Shown piece after piece: positions 1 through 7,378 of a DNA stretch of 24,500 nt (its first letter is position 1; each line of letters opens with the position of its first letter). This DNA comes from an uncultured SAR116 cluster alpha proteobacterium. GTDB taxonomy: Bacteria > Pseudomonadota > Alphaproteobacteria > Puniceispirillales > Puniceispirillaceae. The translations under genes and the position numbers were made by a program. A model generated the notes under the pieces. That model worked only from the letters and a program-made list of their open reading frames with translations, did no database searches and was not told where the DNA came from. The stretch spans positions 1 to 24,500 of the forward strand of contig CABYOG010000012.1 in the NCBI GenBank assembly GCA_902520575.1. The letters are read 5' to 3'.

Positions 1-139
1 GTTGGTTCAGGCGGCTGGCAACAATGACATCGAGTTACTCTTATCATGCTCTATTGCTGCTGTATTAGTGGTTCTAGTAACCCAACTCATTTCTGACATA
101 GGGTACGTGTACTTGAACCCCAAAATTCGGGTAAATTAG
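1..139 (+). CDS. C-terminal end of a peptide/nickel-type ABC transporter permease (DppB/OppB-like), partial
   Basis: Only the last 45 codons are visible, read in the frame beginning at base 2 and ending at TAG 137-139. They encode a hydrophobic stretch (SIAAVLVVLVTQLISDIGYV) followed by YLNPKIRVN. A last membrane helix followed by a tail of the form LxxDxxYxxLNPRIR is the usual ending of DppB/OppB inner-membrane permeases. The next gene, 19 bases downstream, is the partner DppC/OppC-type permease and the one after is the ATPase, which is the standard order of such operons. The substrate-binding protein would be expected upstream, outside the window. The family call rests on the tail and the context, because most of the protein is missing. 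Confidence 0.8.
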   Translation, partial: LVQAAGNNDIELLLSCSIAAVLVVLVTQLISDIGYVYLNPKIRVN

Positions 140-158
140 AAAAAGGGAATAACCAAAA

Positions 159-1313
159 ATGGCGCCACTAAGTTGGTTGGAAATTTTTGGACAGATGTTT
201 GTTCAATTCACGCCCGTGTGGATTGCTTTGGGAATTATATTTCTTTTCTCTGTGCTTTTTAAGCGAAGGCTTGGTTTATATGGTCGCTTGTTCGACAGTC
301 CTATTGGGATGATTGGCTTATTTATTGTTTTGTTTTGGGTTTTGACCGCAATATTTGCAGATATGATCGTAACTCATGACCCGCTTGCTCAAGTCTCTGG
401 GATGAAAAATAAGCTTCCAGGTACCCCTGTTCGTGGACAAGAAGGTGCATTTTATCTGCTGGGTGGGGATAATTTAGCACGGGATATTTTTAGCCGAATG
501 GTTATGGGGGCAAGGTTTGTTTTATCAATCGCTCCAGCAGCAACCCTTTTTGCCTTTATGGTAGGTATCACATTGGGCTTGCCTGCGGGTTATTTTGGAA
601 AACGCCTAGACACCATCCTATCATTTTTAGCGAATATGGTTTTAGCTTTTCCAGTGATTCTTCTTTTCTATTTGTTAGTAACGCCGGAAATCCGTGTAAC
701 GGGCATCCCTATGATTTTGGCTGCTGTTCTTTTCCTATTTCCAATTGTGTTTTTGATGATGCTTTTCCATTCTCGTTATTATACCGAGCCAGTAAGGCGC
801 AATCTATACTGCGGTGTAACTCTGATTTTTTGTCTATGGGCATATTCAGGCCTTGCTTTTAATGCCGACCCTCTTGGGATTTTTTATATGGATCCTAACT
901 TACTGAATGTATTTGTCTCGGTAGTATTTGTGAACTCGCCAACCGTATTTCGTATTGTTCGTGGCATTACGCTTGACATTCAAACTCGTGATTATGTTGC
1001 TGCCGCGCAGACCCGTGGTGAAGGGGCATGGTATATTATGCTTTGGGAAATCCTACCAAATGCACGTGGCCCACTGATTGTTGATTTCTGTCTGCGTATT
1101 GGTTACACGACTATCTTGCTAGGCACGCTAGGCTTTTTTGGTCTTGGCGTTAGCCCAGAAAGCCCAGATTGGGGCTCAACGATAAATGATGGACGTAAAT
1201 TGTTATCGATTTATCCGCACCCAGCCTTGCCGCCAGCTTTTGCTTTGATGTCTCTGGTGCTTGGGCTAAATCTGCTTGCAGATGGCTTACGCGAAGAATC
1301 GTTGAAAGATTAG
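159..1313 (+). CDS. Peptide/nickel-type ABC transporter permease (DppC/OppC family) with extra membrane segments
   Basis: Second inner-membrane permease of a Dpp/Opp-type importer; 384 residues against roughly 280-310 for usual DppC/OppC. The OppC N-terminal segment is at about 46-70 (FDSPIGMIGLFIVLFWVLTA). The motif LGGDNLARDIFSRMVMGAR (101-119) matches the usual LGTDxxGRDxxSRxxxG. The EAA loop that contacts the ATPase lies at about 278-306 (DYVAAAQTRGEGAW, then ILPN), and the conserved end LGLGVSPESPDWG is at about 327-339. The excess length comes from an additional hydrophobic helix at 18-34 and an insertion at about 178-250 with two more hydrophobic stretches (about 183-204 and 215-236), where ordinary family members go straight from the FP motif to the next helix. 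An AGGGA ribosome site (144-148) lies 10 bases before the ATG. The transported compound cannot be read from the sequence. Confidence 0.9.
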   Translation: MAPLSWLEIFGQMFVQFTPVWIALGIIFLFSVLFKRRLGLYGRLFDSPIGMIGLFIVLFWVLTAIFADMIVTHDPLAQVSGMKNKLPGTPVRGQEGAFYLLGGDNLARDIFSRMVMGARFVLSIAPAATLFAFMVGITLGLPAGYFGKRLDTILSFLANMVLAFPVILLFYLLVTPEIRVTGIPMILAAVLFLFPIVFLMMLFHSRYYTEPVRRNLYCGVTLIFCLWAYSGLAFNADPLGIFYMDPNLLNVFVSVVFVNSPTVFRIVRGITLDIQTRDYVAAAQTRGEGAWYIMLWEILPNARGPLIVDFCLRIGYTTILLGTLGFFGLGVSPESPDWGSTINDGRKLLSIYPHPALPPAFALMSLVLGLNLLADGLREESLKD

Positions 1314-1322
1314 GAGCCCTCC

Positions 1323-3449
1323 ATGCCTGCAAAAAAAGATACGAAAGCTCCTGTCCTAGAGATAAACAATCTTTCAATATCCTTTTTTACCCGTTTGCGT
1401 GAAATTCCAGCCGTAATGGACTTTTCTTGTGTAGTTCAGCCTGGTGAAGCGATGGGGTTGGTAGGTGAGTCAGGATGTGGAAAATCTACCGTCGCGCTTG
1501 GCGTGATGCAGGATTTAGGGGTAAATGGCCGTATCGTTGGAGGGTCAATAAAATTCAAAGGTACAGACCTTGGTACACTAAATGAAGGCGAACTGCGTCA
1601 GATAAGGGGTTCTGAGATAGCAATGATTTATCAAGAACCGATGGCGTCTCTAAACCCGGCGATGCGCGTTGGCAAGCAACTCATTGAAGTGCCGATGATC
1701 CATGAAGGATTCGGTGAGGCTAAGGCATGGGAGCTGGCACGCCAAGTAGTTGAAGATGTTCGACTGCCAGACCCTGAACGTATCTTACAAGCTTACCCGC
1801 ACCAGCTTTCTGGTGGTCAGCAACAACGTATTGTGATTGCCATGGCACTGATGTCAAAACCATCCTTGTTGATTTTGGACGAACCTACCACAGCGTTGGA
1901 TGTAACAGTTGAGGCTGGCATTGTCGAACTGGTCAAAGGATTGGGGAAAAAATATGGAACGTCTATGTTGTTTATCAGCCACAATCTGGGGCTGGTTATG
2001 GATGTCTGTGACCGCATTTGTGTGATGTATTCTGGTGAGGCTGTAGAAACTGGCACAGTAGTGGACGTATTTGATAATATGCGTCATCCCTATACACAGG
2101 CTCTTTTCCGCTCTATCCCGCTTCCAGGTGCAGATAAAAACACCCGACCCTTAATCGCAATCCCAGGTAATTTCCCGTTGCCGCATGAGCGTCCGAACGG
2201 ATGTAATTTTGGTCCTCGATGTGATCACTTCGTAGCAGGAGAATGTGATAGTAGAAATATTCCGATGGTGATGTTTGAAAAAAAGAAAGACCATGAAACA
2301 CGCTGTGCGCGCTTTGCTGATATTGACTGGATGTCCAATGCTGAGCCGGCGGATACTGTCTCTGAAACTGTGATAGGGGAAGTTGTTCTCGATATTGATG
2401 ATTTGAAAAAATATTATGAAGTTAGTGCAAACGCGTTATTTAGTTCGAAAGAAAAGAAAGTAGTCAAAGCAAATGAGACAATAAGTCTAGCTGCGCATGA
2501 GGCGGAGACATTGGCAATTGTCGGCGAGTCTGGTTGCGGAAAATCAACACTGGCAAAAGTATTATTGGGTCTGGAAAAAGCGACGAGCGGTAAGGTTAAA
2601 CTGCTTGGCCAAGATGTTGAGGATGCAATTATTGAAGACCGTGATACCAAAACAGTTTCCTCAATACAGATGGTGTTCCAAAATCCTTTTGATACGCTTA
2701 ACCCTTCCATGAGTGTAGGGCGCCAAATTATACGTGCGCTAGAAGTTTTTGGCATCGGCAATACAGAGTCAGAACGCAAACAAAAAATGTTAGAACTTCT
2801 GGATTTGGTGAAGCTCCCGCGTGAATTTGCTGAGCGTATGCCGCGCCAGCTTTCTGGCGGTCAGAAACAGAGAGTTGGAATTGCAAGAGCATTTGCGGGC
2901 GATGCGCGGATTGTTGTAGCAGATGAACCAGTGTCAGCGCTAGACGTATCTGTGCAGGCTGCCGTAACAGAACTGCTAATGGAAATCCAAAAACGTTCGC
3001 GCACAACTCTACTATTTATTAGTCATGATTTATCTATCGTGCGCTATCTATCTGATCGAGTGGCAGTAATGTATTTGGGCCACATTGTCGAGACTGGCTC
3101 TACAGATGAAGTGTTTGCTCCGCCTTATCATCCCTACACTGAAGCCCTTTTATCTGCAGTTCCGATAGCCGATACGAGCGTTAAACGAAAACGGATAATA
3201 TTGGAGGGGGACATTCCTTCTGCTATGAGTCCACCCTCCGGCTGCCCTTTTCAGACACGCTGTAGCTATAAAGAAAAAGCTGGAGGTAAAATTTGTGAAA
3301 CTGAAGTGCCGCCAATACGTAAACTGAATGGCGGCCATCAGTTAAAATGTCATTTGGACGATAGTATACTCTTCAATATGGAACCAGTGTTTGCAATATC
3401 AAGAGTTATTAAATCAAAGAAAAAGGTGCAGAAAAAAGTAAACTCTTAG
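1323..3449 (+). CDS. Fused double ABC ATPase of a peptide-type importer (DppD-DppF / GsiA-like)
   Basis: Cytoplasmic ATPase driving the importer; 708 residues containing two complete nucleotide-binding domains that are separate DppD and DppF proteins in many bacteria. Domain 1: Walker A GESGCGKST 48-56, Q-loop at YQEP about 103-106, signature LSGGQ 162-166, Walker B LLILDEP ending at 188, H-loop His220. Domain 2: Walker A 401-409, signature LSGGQ 510-514, Walker B VVADEP 531-536, H-loop His568. Each domain is followed by the family's C-terminal extension with four cysteines (294, 300, 308, 328 and 641, 647, 658, 676). In a structurally studied DppD this quartet binds a 4Fe-4S cluster; whether it does here is inferred. 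The protein ends in a lysine-rich tail. AGGAG (1312-1316) overlaps the stop codon of the permease gene, indicating one operon. Fused forms such as E. coli GsiA and YejF are well known. Confidence 0.95.
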   Translation: MPAKKDTKAPVLEINNLSISFFTRLREIPAVMDFSCVVQPGEAMGLVGESGCGKSTVALGVMQDLGVNGRIVGGSIKFKGTDLGTLNEGELRQIRGSEIAMIYQEPMASLNPAMRVGKQLIEVPMIHEGFGEAKAWELARQVVEDVRLPDPERILQAYPHQLSGGQQQRIVIAMALMSKPSLLILDEPTTALDVTVEAGIVELVKGLGKKYGTSMLFISHNLGLVMDVCDRICVMYSGEAVETGTVVDVFDNMRHPYTQALFRSIPLPGADKNTRPLIAIPGNFPLPHERPNGCNFGPRCDHFVAGECDSRNIPMVMFEKKKDHETRCARFADIDWMSNAEPADTVSETVIGEVVLDIDDLKKYYEVSANALFSSKEKKVVKANETISLAAHEAETLAIVGESGCGKSTLAKVLLGLEKATSGKVKLLGQDVEDAIIEDRDTKTVSSIQMVFQNPFDTLNPSMSVGRQIIRALEVFGIGNTESERKQKMLELLDLVKLPREFAERMPRQLSGGQKQRVGIARAFAGDARIVVADEPVSALDVSVQAAVTELLMEIQKRSRTTLLFISHDLSIVRYLSDRVAVMYLGHIVETGSTDEVFAPPYHPYTEALLSAVPIADTSVKRKRIILEGDIPSAMSPPSGCPFQTRCSYKEKAGGKICETEVPPIRKLNGGHQLKCHLDDSILFNMEPVFAISRVIKSKKKVQKKVNS

Positions 3450-3741
3450 AAAATTAAACACACCCATTTGTCCAGCAGAGAGTAAATTTAGTGTAATAAA
3501 GAAAATTCAATTATTAGAGGTGGTGATTTGTTAATTTGATTTTTTTCACATTTTGATCACGAAAGCTGAATTCAGAACTACCTGCGTCACTTTGTCTTTC
3601 TTCAAAAATATTACGATATTTCAATTCGTTAAATAAATTTTTAAGTGAAAAATTGAATAAATTTTGTGTGTTCCTTGCAAAGTTAGATCAAATGCTCCAT
3701 TTTATAGTTCGGGATTGGCGATTAATGTGGAGGTCACATTA
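3450..3741. other. AT-rich intergenic region upstream of the IclR-family gene
   Basis: These 292 bases contain no convincing gene. They are very AT-rich: by hand count bases 3541-3660 hold 31 G or C in 120 (26%), far below the flanking genes. I see no GC stem followed by a T-run after the transporter operon. A perfect but AT-only inverted repeat, AATTTTT (3636-3642) and AAAAATT (3648-3654), could be a regulator site. A TTGCAA at 3675-3680 with a TTTTAT at 3700-3705 gives a 19-base spacer, so it is at best a weak promoter. The region most likely holds the iclR promoter and perhaps the operator of this or another regulator. Confidence 0.5.
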
Positions 3742-4527
3742 ATGCCTGACGACTTATTAGAAAAAAGAAGCGGTCATACCCAATCTGTTTCACGTGCTCT
3801 GAGTTTATTGATTAAACTATCCGAAGAGCCGGAAGGCTTAAATCTTTCCGAGCTTGCACGACGAGTAAAATTGGCACCTTCTACAGCCCACAGATTGCTT
3901 ACCACGCTTCAACTCGACCAGTTTGTTCGCTTTGAGGATGGAAGATGGCTCATCGGCGTGCGTAGCTTCAATGTAGGGTCGTCCTACATGCGGGCCCGCG
4001 ACATATGTTATATGGCCCGCCCTTACTTACGTTTTCTAATGCAAGAGACAGGAGAAACATCTAATCTCGCCTTGGTCGAAAACGATGAACTTGTGTATTT
4101 GGCTCAAACCGAATGCCCAGAACTGATGCGCGCTCTAGCCCGCCCAGGGGCCAAAGCACCACTGACTTGTTCGGCTGTCGGTAAGGTTTGTCTGGCCTTT
4201 ATGCCTCGTCAAAAGGCAGAACGAATGATTGCAAAAGCAGGTATATCCCAACTTACTCGGAAGAGCCACATAACATCAACGAGCTTGTGGAGAGATCTTG
4301 ACGATATTCGAAAACGTCAGTTTGCCGTTGATGACGAAGAGCACTCGGATGGTTTGCGTTGTGTTAGTGCACCATTGTTTGGACCAAAATCGGAAGTTGT
4401 TGGAGCCCTGTCCGTAAGTGGGCCATCTGTGCGGATTTCAGATCAACACATGGTCTCGTTTGGACAGATCGTAAAGCGTGTTTCACTTGATATGACAAAA
4501 GCGCTTGGCGGATCGTGGCCAGAATGA
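3742..4527 (+). CDS. IclR-family transcriptional regulator
   Basis: Predicted DNA-binding one-component regulator of 261 residues. An N-terminal winged helix-turn-helix occupies about 12-65 (TQSVSRALSLL; then LSELARRV and the recognition helix APSTAHRLLTTL). The effector-binding IclR domain covers about 80-255, with the family hallmarks TCSAVGKVCLAFMP and DDEEHSDGLRCVSAPLF followed by GALSVSGPSVRIS. I chose ATG 3742 because GGAGG (3729-3733) sits 8 bases before it. The frame stays open back to an ATG at 3664, but that start lacks a ribosome site and would add 26 residues unlike the family. The gene lies on the same strand as the transporter operon after a long AT-rich gap, so it may control that operon, itself or something else. 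IclR proteins commonly regulate catabolic and uptake genes; the ligand is unknown. Confidence 0.9.
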   Translation: MPDDLLEKRSGHTQSVSRALSLLIKLSEEPEGLNLSELARRVKLAPSTAHRLLTTLQLDQFVRFEDGRWLIGVRSFNVGSSYMRARDICYMARPYLRFLMQETGETSNLALVENDELVYLAQTECPELMRALARPGAKAPLTCSAVGKVCLAFMPRQKAERMIAKAGISQLTRKSHITSTSLWRDLDDIRKRQFAVDDEEHSDGLRCVSAPLFGPKSEVVGALSVSGPSVRISDQHMVSFGQIVKRVSLDMTKALGGSWPE

Positions 4528-4548
4528 GACCAGCCTGACAAGACATAG

Positions 4549-5244
4549 TTAAAATTCGTCCCTGCATCCTTTGACCATTTGTACCAGACGCTCAAGGGAT
4601 TTGTCTTGGATGCCAGCTTCCGTTAAGGCTTTGGCTGTTTCAAATAGATAATCGCAACAAGGTCCGAGGAAGCCAGCCGCTCTAGCGATTATTTTCGCAA
4701 CATTTTCATCTGACATGCGGTAGGCGTAGCTTGGACTATCTCTTCGAATAACAAAGCTGAGTGCTTTTTTCACCCCACGATTGGTGTGAACACTTACCCA
4801 TTTTGGATTGTAGGAGTTATTGATCATTTCACGTTGCCAGAGGATATCCATCTCTCGTGCTGCGCGTTTAGAGGCTATGCGGAAAACAAACCCTCTGACT
4901 GACCCACCTCTGTCGAGGGCAAGAACGAGTCCTGGATCTTCGGGGCTGCCCCTTCCTAAGCGCGTCCATAAACAGAACCGTTTATGAAAGCCATATACAC
5001 GCCCAAACTGTTTTTCCTCATAGGCAATAAGGGGGTTCCAGATTAAACTGCCATAGCCAAATACCCAGATATCTGGCCCTGTATAATCGTCGGCGACATA
5101 TTGCTGGCGAGAGGCGATAAGCTCATCCTCACTTAAAACGCCGCTGTTTTCACCGTCTCGGTCAAGCGCAAGTTTTTGGACAACACCACTTTCAAGCATA
5201 GCCCTACTTAATGGGTGTTCTTCTCTTTCAGCATTCCCATCCAT
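4549..5244 (-). CDS. chaC: Gamma-glutamylcyclotransferase of the ChaC type (glutathione degradation)
   Basis: Cytosolic enzyme expected to split glutathione into 5-oxoproline and Cys-Gly. The 231 residues carry the hallmark substrate loop VFGYGSLIWNP at 61-71 and the conserved LWQREM at 135-140, whose Glu139 is the expected catalytic acid/base. The GRVYGFHKRFCLW stretch (81-93) and the overall length, the same as E. coli ChaC, also fit. About 58 residues precede the first motif, a similar leader to that of the E. coli protein. It starts 14 bases after the mscS stop codon, with AGGAC about 10 bases before the ATG, so the two genes probably share a transcript. Its 3' end faces iclR across 21 bases. 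The E. coli name comes from the cation-transport (cha) locus; the cyclotransferase activity was established later. Confidence 0.93.
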   Translation of the reverse strand: MDGNAEREEHPLSRAMLESGVVQKLALDRDGENSGVLSEDELIASRQQYVADDYTGPDIWVFGYGSLIWNPLIAYEEKQFGRVYGFHKRFCLWTRLGRGSPEDPGLVLALDRGGSVRGFVFRIASKRAAREMDILWQREMINNSYNPKWVSVHTNRGVKKALSFVIRRDSPSYAYRMSDENVAKIIARAAGFLGPCCDYLFETAKALTEAGIQDKSLERLVQMVKGCRDEF

Positions 5245-5258
5245 TACATCAAATTGTC

Positions 5259-6122
5259 CTATGACCCAGTTTCAGATTCTGTTCCTACATGATGAACAAC
5301 GCGTTGTGGAAACGGAATTTCGATATTGTGTGCATCAAGAAGTGGCTTCAGTCTGCGTTTCAGATCCCAGTTTAGCGCAAAGAATTCCTCATATTGAGCA
5401 TGAAGCCTTAATCTCACCAATATTGCACTGTCTGCGTAATCAACAACTAAAAATTGTGGTTCAGGATCTGATAATATTCGTTTGTCTTTGGTCAGACTCA
5501 TTAGGGCCTTCTCCACCTTATTCAGATCACTGTTATATCCAATACCAATATCTAGATCCATTCGGCGTATCTGGTGGCGGCTGTTATTAATGATTGTGGC
5601 TGACCATATGGAGGAGTTTGGCACAGTGATATAGATATTGTCGAATGTATCAATTTGGGTTGCAAATAGCCCGATTTCTCGTACAGTGCCGGAGATGCTG
5701 TTTGTTTCAATCCAGTCTCCTACGCTAAAGGGCCGTAAGAGCAGCAACATAATGCCAGATGCAACATTTGATAAAGTGCCCTGCAAGGCAAGGCCTATCG
5801 CAAGACCTGCAGCACCGAGAACCGCAATAATTGAGGTTGTCTGGACCCCAAACTGACCTAGAGCCACCACCAGCGTAAGAATAAATCCTGCATAACGTAT
5901 AGTGGAGGCCAGTATGGGTGCCAGGGTTTTATCCACGCGCTGCAATGTTGACATTTGCTTGCGCACCATGCCGGACGCTTTGCTAGACAGCCAGAATCCT
6001 ATGATGATCGTGCCCAACCCAGCTAGAATATTCACGCTAGAGCTGAGCGCAATAGCTAATAGTTCTTGACTGAACACGCTCATTTCGTCCAGTGAGGTTT
6101 CCAATGAGGAAAAACTGTCCAT
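5259..6122 (-). CDS. mscS: Small-conductance mechanosensitive channel, MscS family
   Basis: Inner-membrane tension-gated channel that releases solutes during hypo-osmotic shock. The 287 residues match the size of E. coli MscS. Two N-terminal helices lie at about 22-46 and 69-90. The Gly/Ala-rich pore helix is at 97-128 (SIIAVLGAAGLAIGLALQG, then LSNVASGIMLLLLRPF), nearly identical in pattern to the classic MscS pore. The beta domain (SVGDWIE, ITVPNSSIW) and the C-terminal IPFPQRVVHH follow. I chose ATG 6122, with CAGG upstream; a TTG three codons earlier also keeps the frame. It is transcribed away from ribF and followed closely by chaC. Confidence 0.95.
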   Translation of the reverse strand: MDSFSSLETSLDEMSVFSQELLAIALSSSVNILAGLGTIIIGFWLSSKASGMVRKQMSTLQRVDKTLAPILASTIRYAGFILTLVVALGQFGVQTTSIIAVLGAAGLAIGLALQGTLSNVASGIMLLLLRPFSVGDWIETNSISGTVREIGLFATQIDTFDNIYITVPNSSIWSATIINNSRHQIRRMDLDIGIGYNSDLNKVEKALMSLTKDKRILSDPEPQFLVVDYADSAILVRLRLHAQYEEFFALNWDLKRRLKPLLDAHNIEIPFPQRVVHHVGTESETGS

Positions 6123-6327
6123 AATAATCAACCTGTTTTTTTACTTAATGAGGTGGGGGACACGCCTGCAATTTTTCAATTATAAGCAGGCTATTAGATC
6201 TTGGCTAGTTTCTGGCTTACGTTTTTTCATCTTGCCTAAAAATAGACGCTGGAATACATATCTTTTGCCATATCTATTCGCATGATTATGATTATTTAGC
6301 TGAGACAGCAAAACGGTTGACAAGAAA
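6123..6327. promoter_or_regulatory. Divergent mscS/ribF intergenic region with candidate promoters
   Basis: For ribF (plus strand), TTGCCA at 6265-6270 and TATGAT at 6287-6292 are separated by 16 bases and each match the sigma-70 consensus at five of six positions. Transcription would then begin near 6299. For mscS (minus strand), a perfect TATAAT reads from 6184 to 6179, but no good -35 box stands at the right distance. A GCCTGC/GCAGGC inverted repeat (6164-6169 and 6186-6191, 16-base loop) overlaps the mscS start region. It has no T-run on either strand, so I do not call it a terminator; it could be an operator or an mRNA hairpin. Confidence 0.45.
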
Positions 6328-7305
6328 GTGGCAAAGCAGATGAAGTCAGGTCAGCCTGTCCAAACCCAAATTATTGACTGGACCTATGGCGATCCGCCTG
6401 TAGAAGAGCATGGTCTAGTTTGTGCTATTGGCAATTTCGATGGTGTTCACAAAGGGCATCAGGTAATTATCGAAGCGGCTAAAACCCGTGCAACCCTAGA
6501 AGGCTTGCCTTTAGCTGTTGTCACCTTTTCACCGCATCCACGTCAATATTTTCGTCCCTCAGATATCCCTTTCTTGCTGCAGACTAAAACCAGCAAAAAT
6601 GCATGTTTGGCAGCTTTGGGGGTGGAGATTATTATTCATATTCACTTTAACAAAACACTGCAGGAGTTATCTCCAGAGACCTTTGTTGAGGAAGTTCTCG
6701 TCAAGGCCTTTTCGGTCACGCATCTTTTTGCAGGTAGTGATTTTGGATTTGGCAAGAGCCGCTCAGGTAGCATGGAAAGCTTGGCACAAATGGGCAAGGA
6801 TGTTGGGCTTGCGGTACACCCCATTGCAATTTTGACAGATTCAGCACAGATGGCCGTTTCATCATCGCGTATCAGGGCGGCCTTGCAAGCTGGTCAGATA
6901 GGTCTAGCAGCTGATATGCTTGGGCGTCAGCCAACTGTGTCTGGACTGATTGTCATGGGAGATCAGCGTGGCCGGTTGCTGGACTTCCCTACAGCCAACC
7001 TGGAACTTGGCGGTTGTCTGGAACCTGCCTTTGGCGTGTATGCTGTCACGGCAGAACTCGAATGGGCAAATGGGCAGCGCCAGCACTTAACTGGCGTGAC
7101 TAATATTGGACGACGCCCAACTGTGAATGACAGAGGGGTGCTTGCAGAAACATATCTGTTTAACTTTGATAAAGAAATCTACGGTTGTCAGATGACCGTT
7201 CATTTGCAGGCTTTCCTGCGACCTGAGCAGAAATTTGATGGTCTTGATTCTCTGCGTAAACAGATTGCCGAAGATGTTGAACATGCGAGACAGATTCTCA
7301 AGTAG
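6328..7305 (+). CDS. ribF: Bifunctional riboflavin kinase / FAD synthetase
   Basis: Converts riboflavin to FMN and then FAD in the cytoplasm. The N-terminal FAD synthetase (nucleotidyltransferase) half has GNFDGVHKGH at 35-44 and the SSSRIR motif at 178-183. The C-terminal flavokinase half starts near 200 and shows GDQRGRLLDFPTAN (211-224), GVTNIGRRPTV (256-266) and the expected catalytic Glu274 before TYLFNFD. Length (325) is typical of two-domain RibF. The start is uncertain: GTG 6328 and ATG 6340 are four codons apart and neither has a clear ribosome site; the longer one is given. It precedes ileS by 73 bases, and ribF-ileS-lspA is a widespread bacterial gene order. Confidence 0.96.
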   Translation: MAKQMKSGQPVQTQIIDWTYGDPPVEEHGLVCAIGNFDGVHKGHQVIIEAAKTRATLEGLPLAVVTFSPHPRQYFRPSDIPFLLQTKTSKNACLAALGVEIIIHIHFNKTLQELSPETFVEEVLVKAFSVTHLFAGSDFGFGKSRSGSMESLAQMGKDVGLAVHPIAILTDSAQMAVSSSRIRAALQAGQIGLAADMLGRQPTVSGLIVMGDQRGRLLDFPTANLELGGCLEPAFGVYAVTAELEWANGQRQHLTGVTNIGRRPTVNDRGVLAETYLFNFDKEIYGCQMTVHLQAFLRPEQKFDGLDSLRKQIAEDVEHARQILK

Positions 7306-7378
7306 ACAGGTAAGTCTGAACACTTTAAATAATCTAGTTGGTTTGCTGTGTCAGCAGCAGTTTGACGGTGAAGGTTAG

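Noticed and set aside
2414..2779. Minus-strand open frame opposite the fused ATPase
   Set aside because: It covers the second Walker A region of a clear ABC ATPase on the other strand and shows only low-complexity Ser/Thr-rich sequence.
3506..3546. T-run at 3540-3546 after the transporter operon as an intrinsic terminator
   Set aside because: Only a five-base AT-only stem can be drawn before it, too weak to call.
3664..3741. Longer form of the IclR regulator starting at ATG 3664
   Set aside because: It lacks a ribosome site and adds 26 residues unlike the family, while ATG 3742 has a strong GGAGG at the right distance.
6164..6191. GCCTGC/GCAGGC inverted repeat as a transcription terminator
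   Set aside because: No T-run follows on either strand, and it lies between two divergent starts where no terminator is needed.
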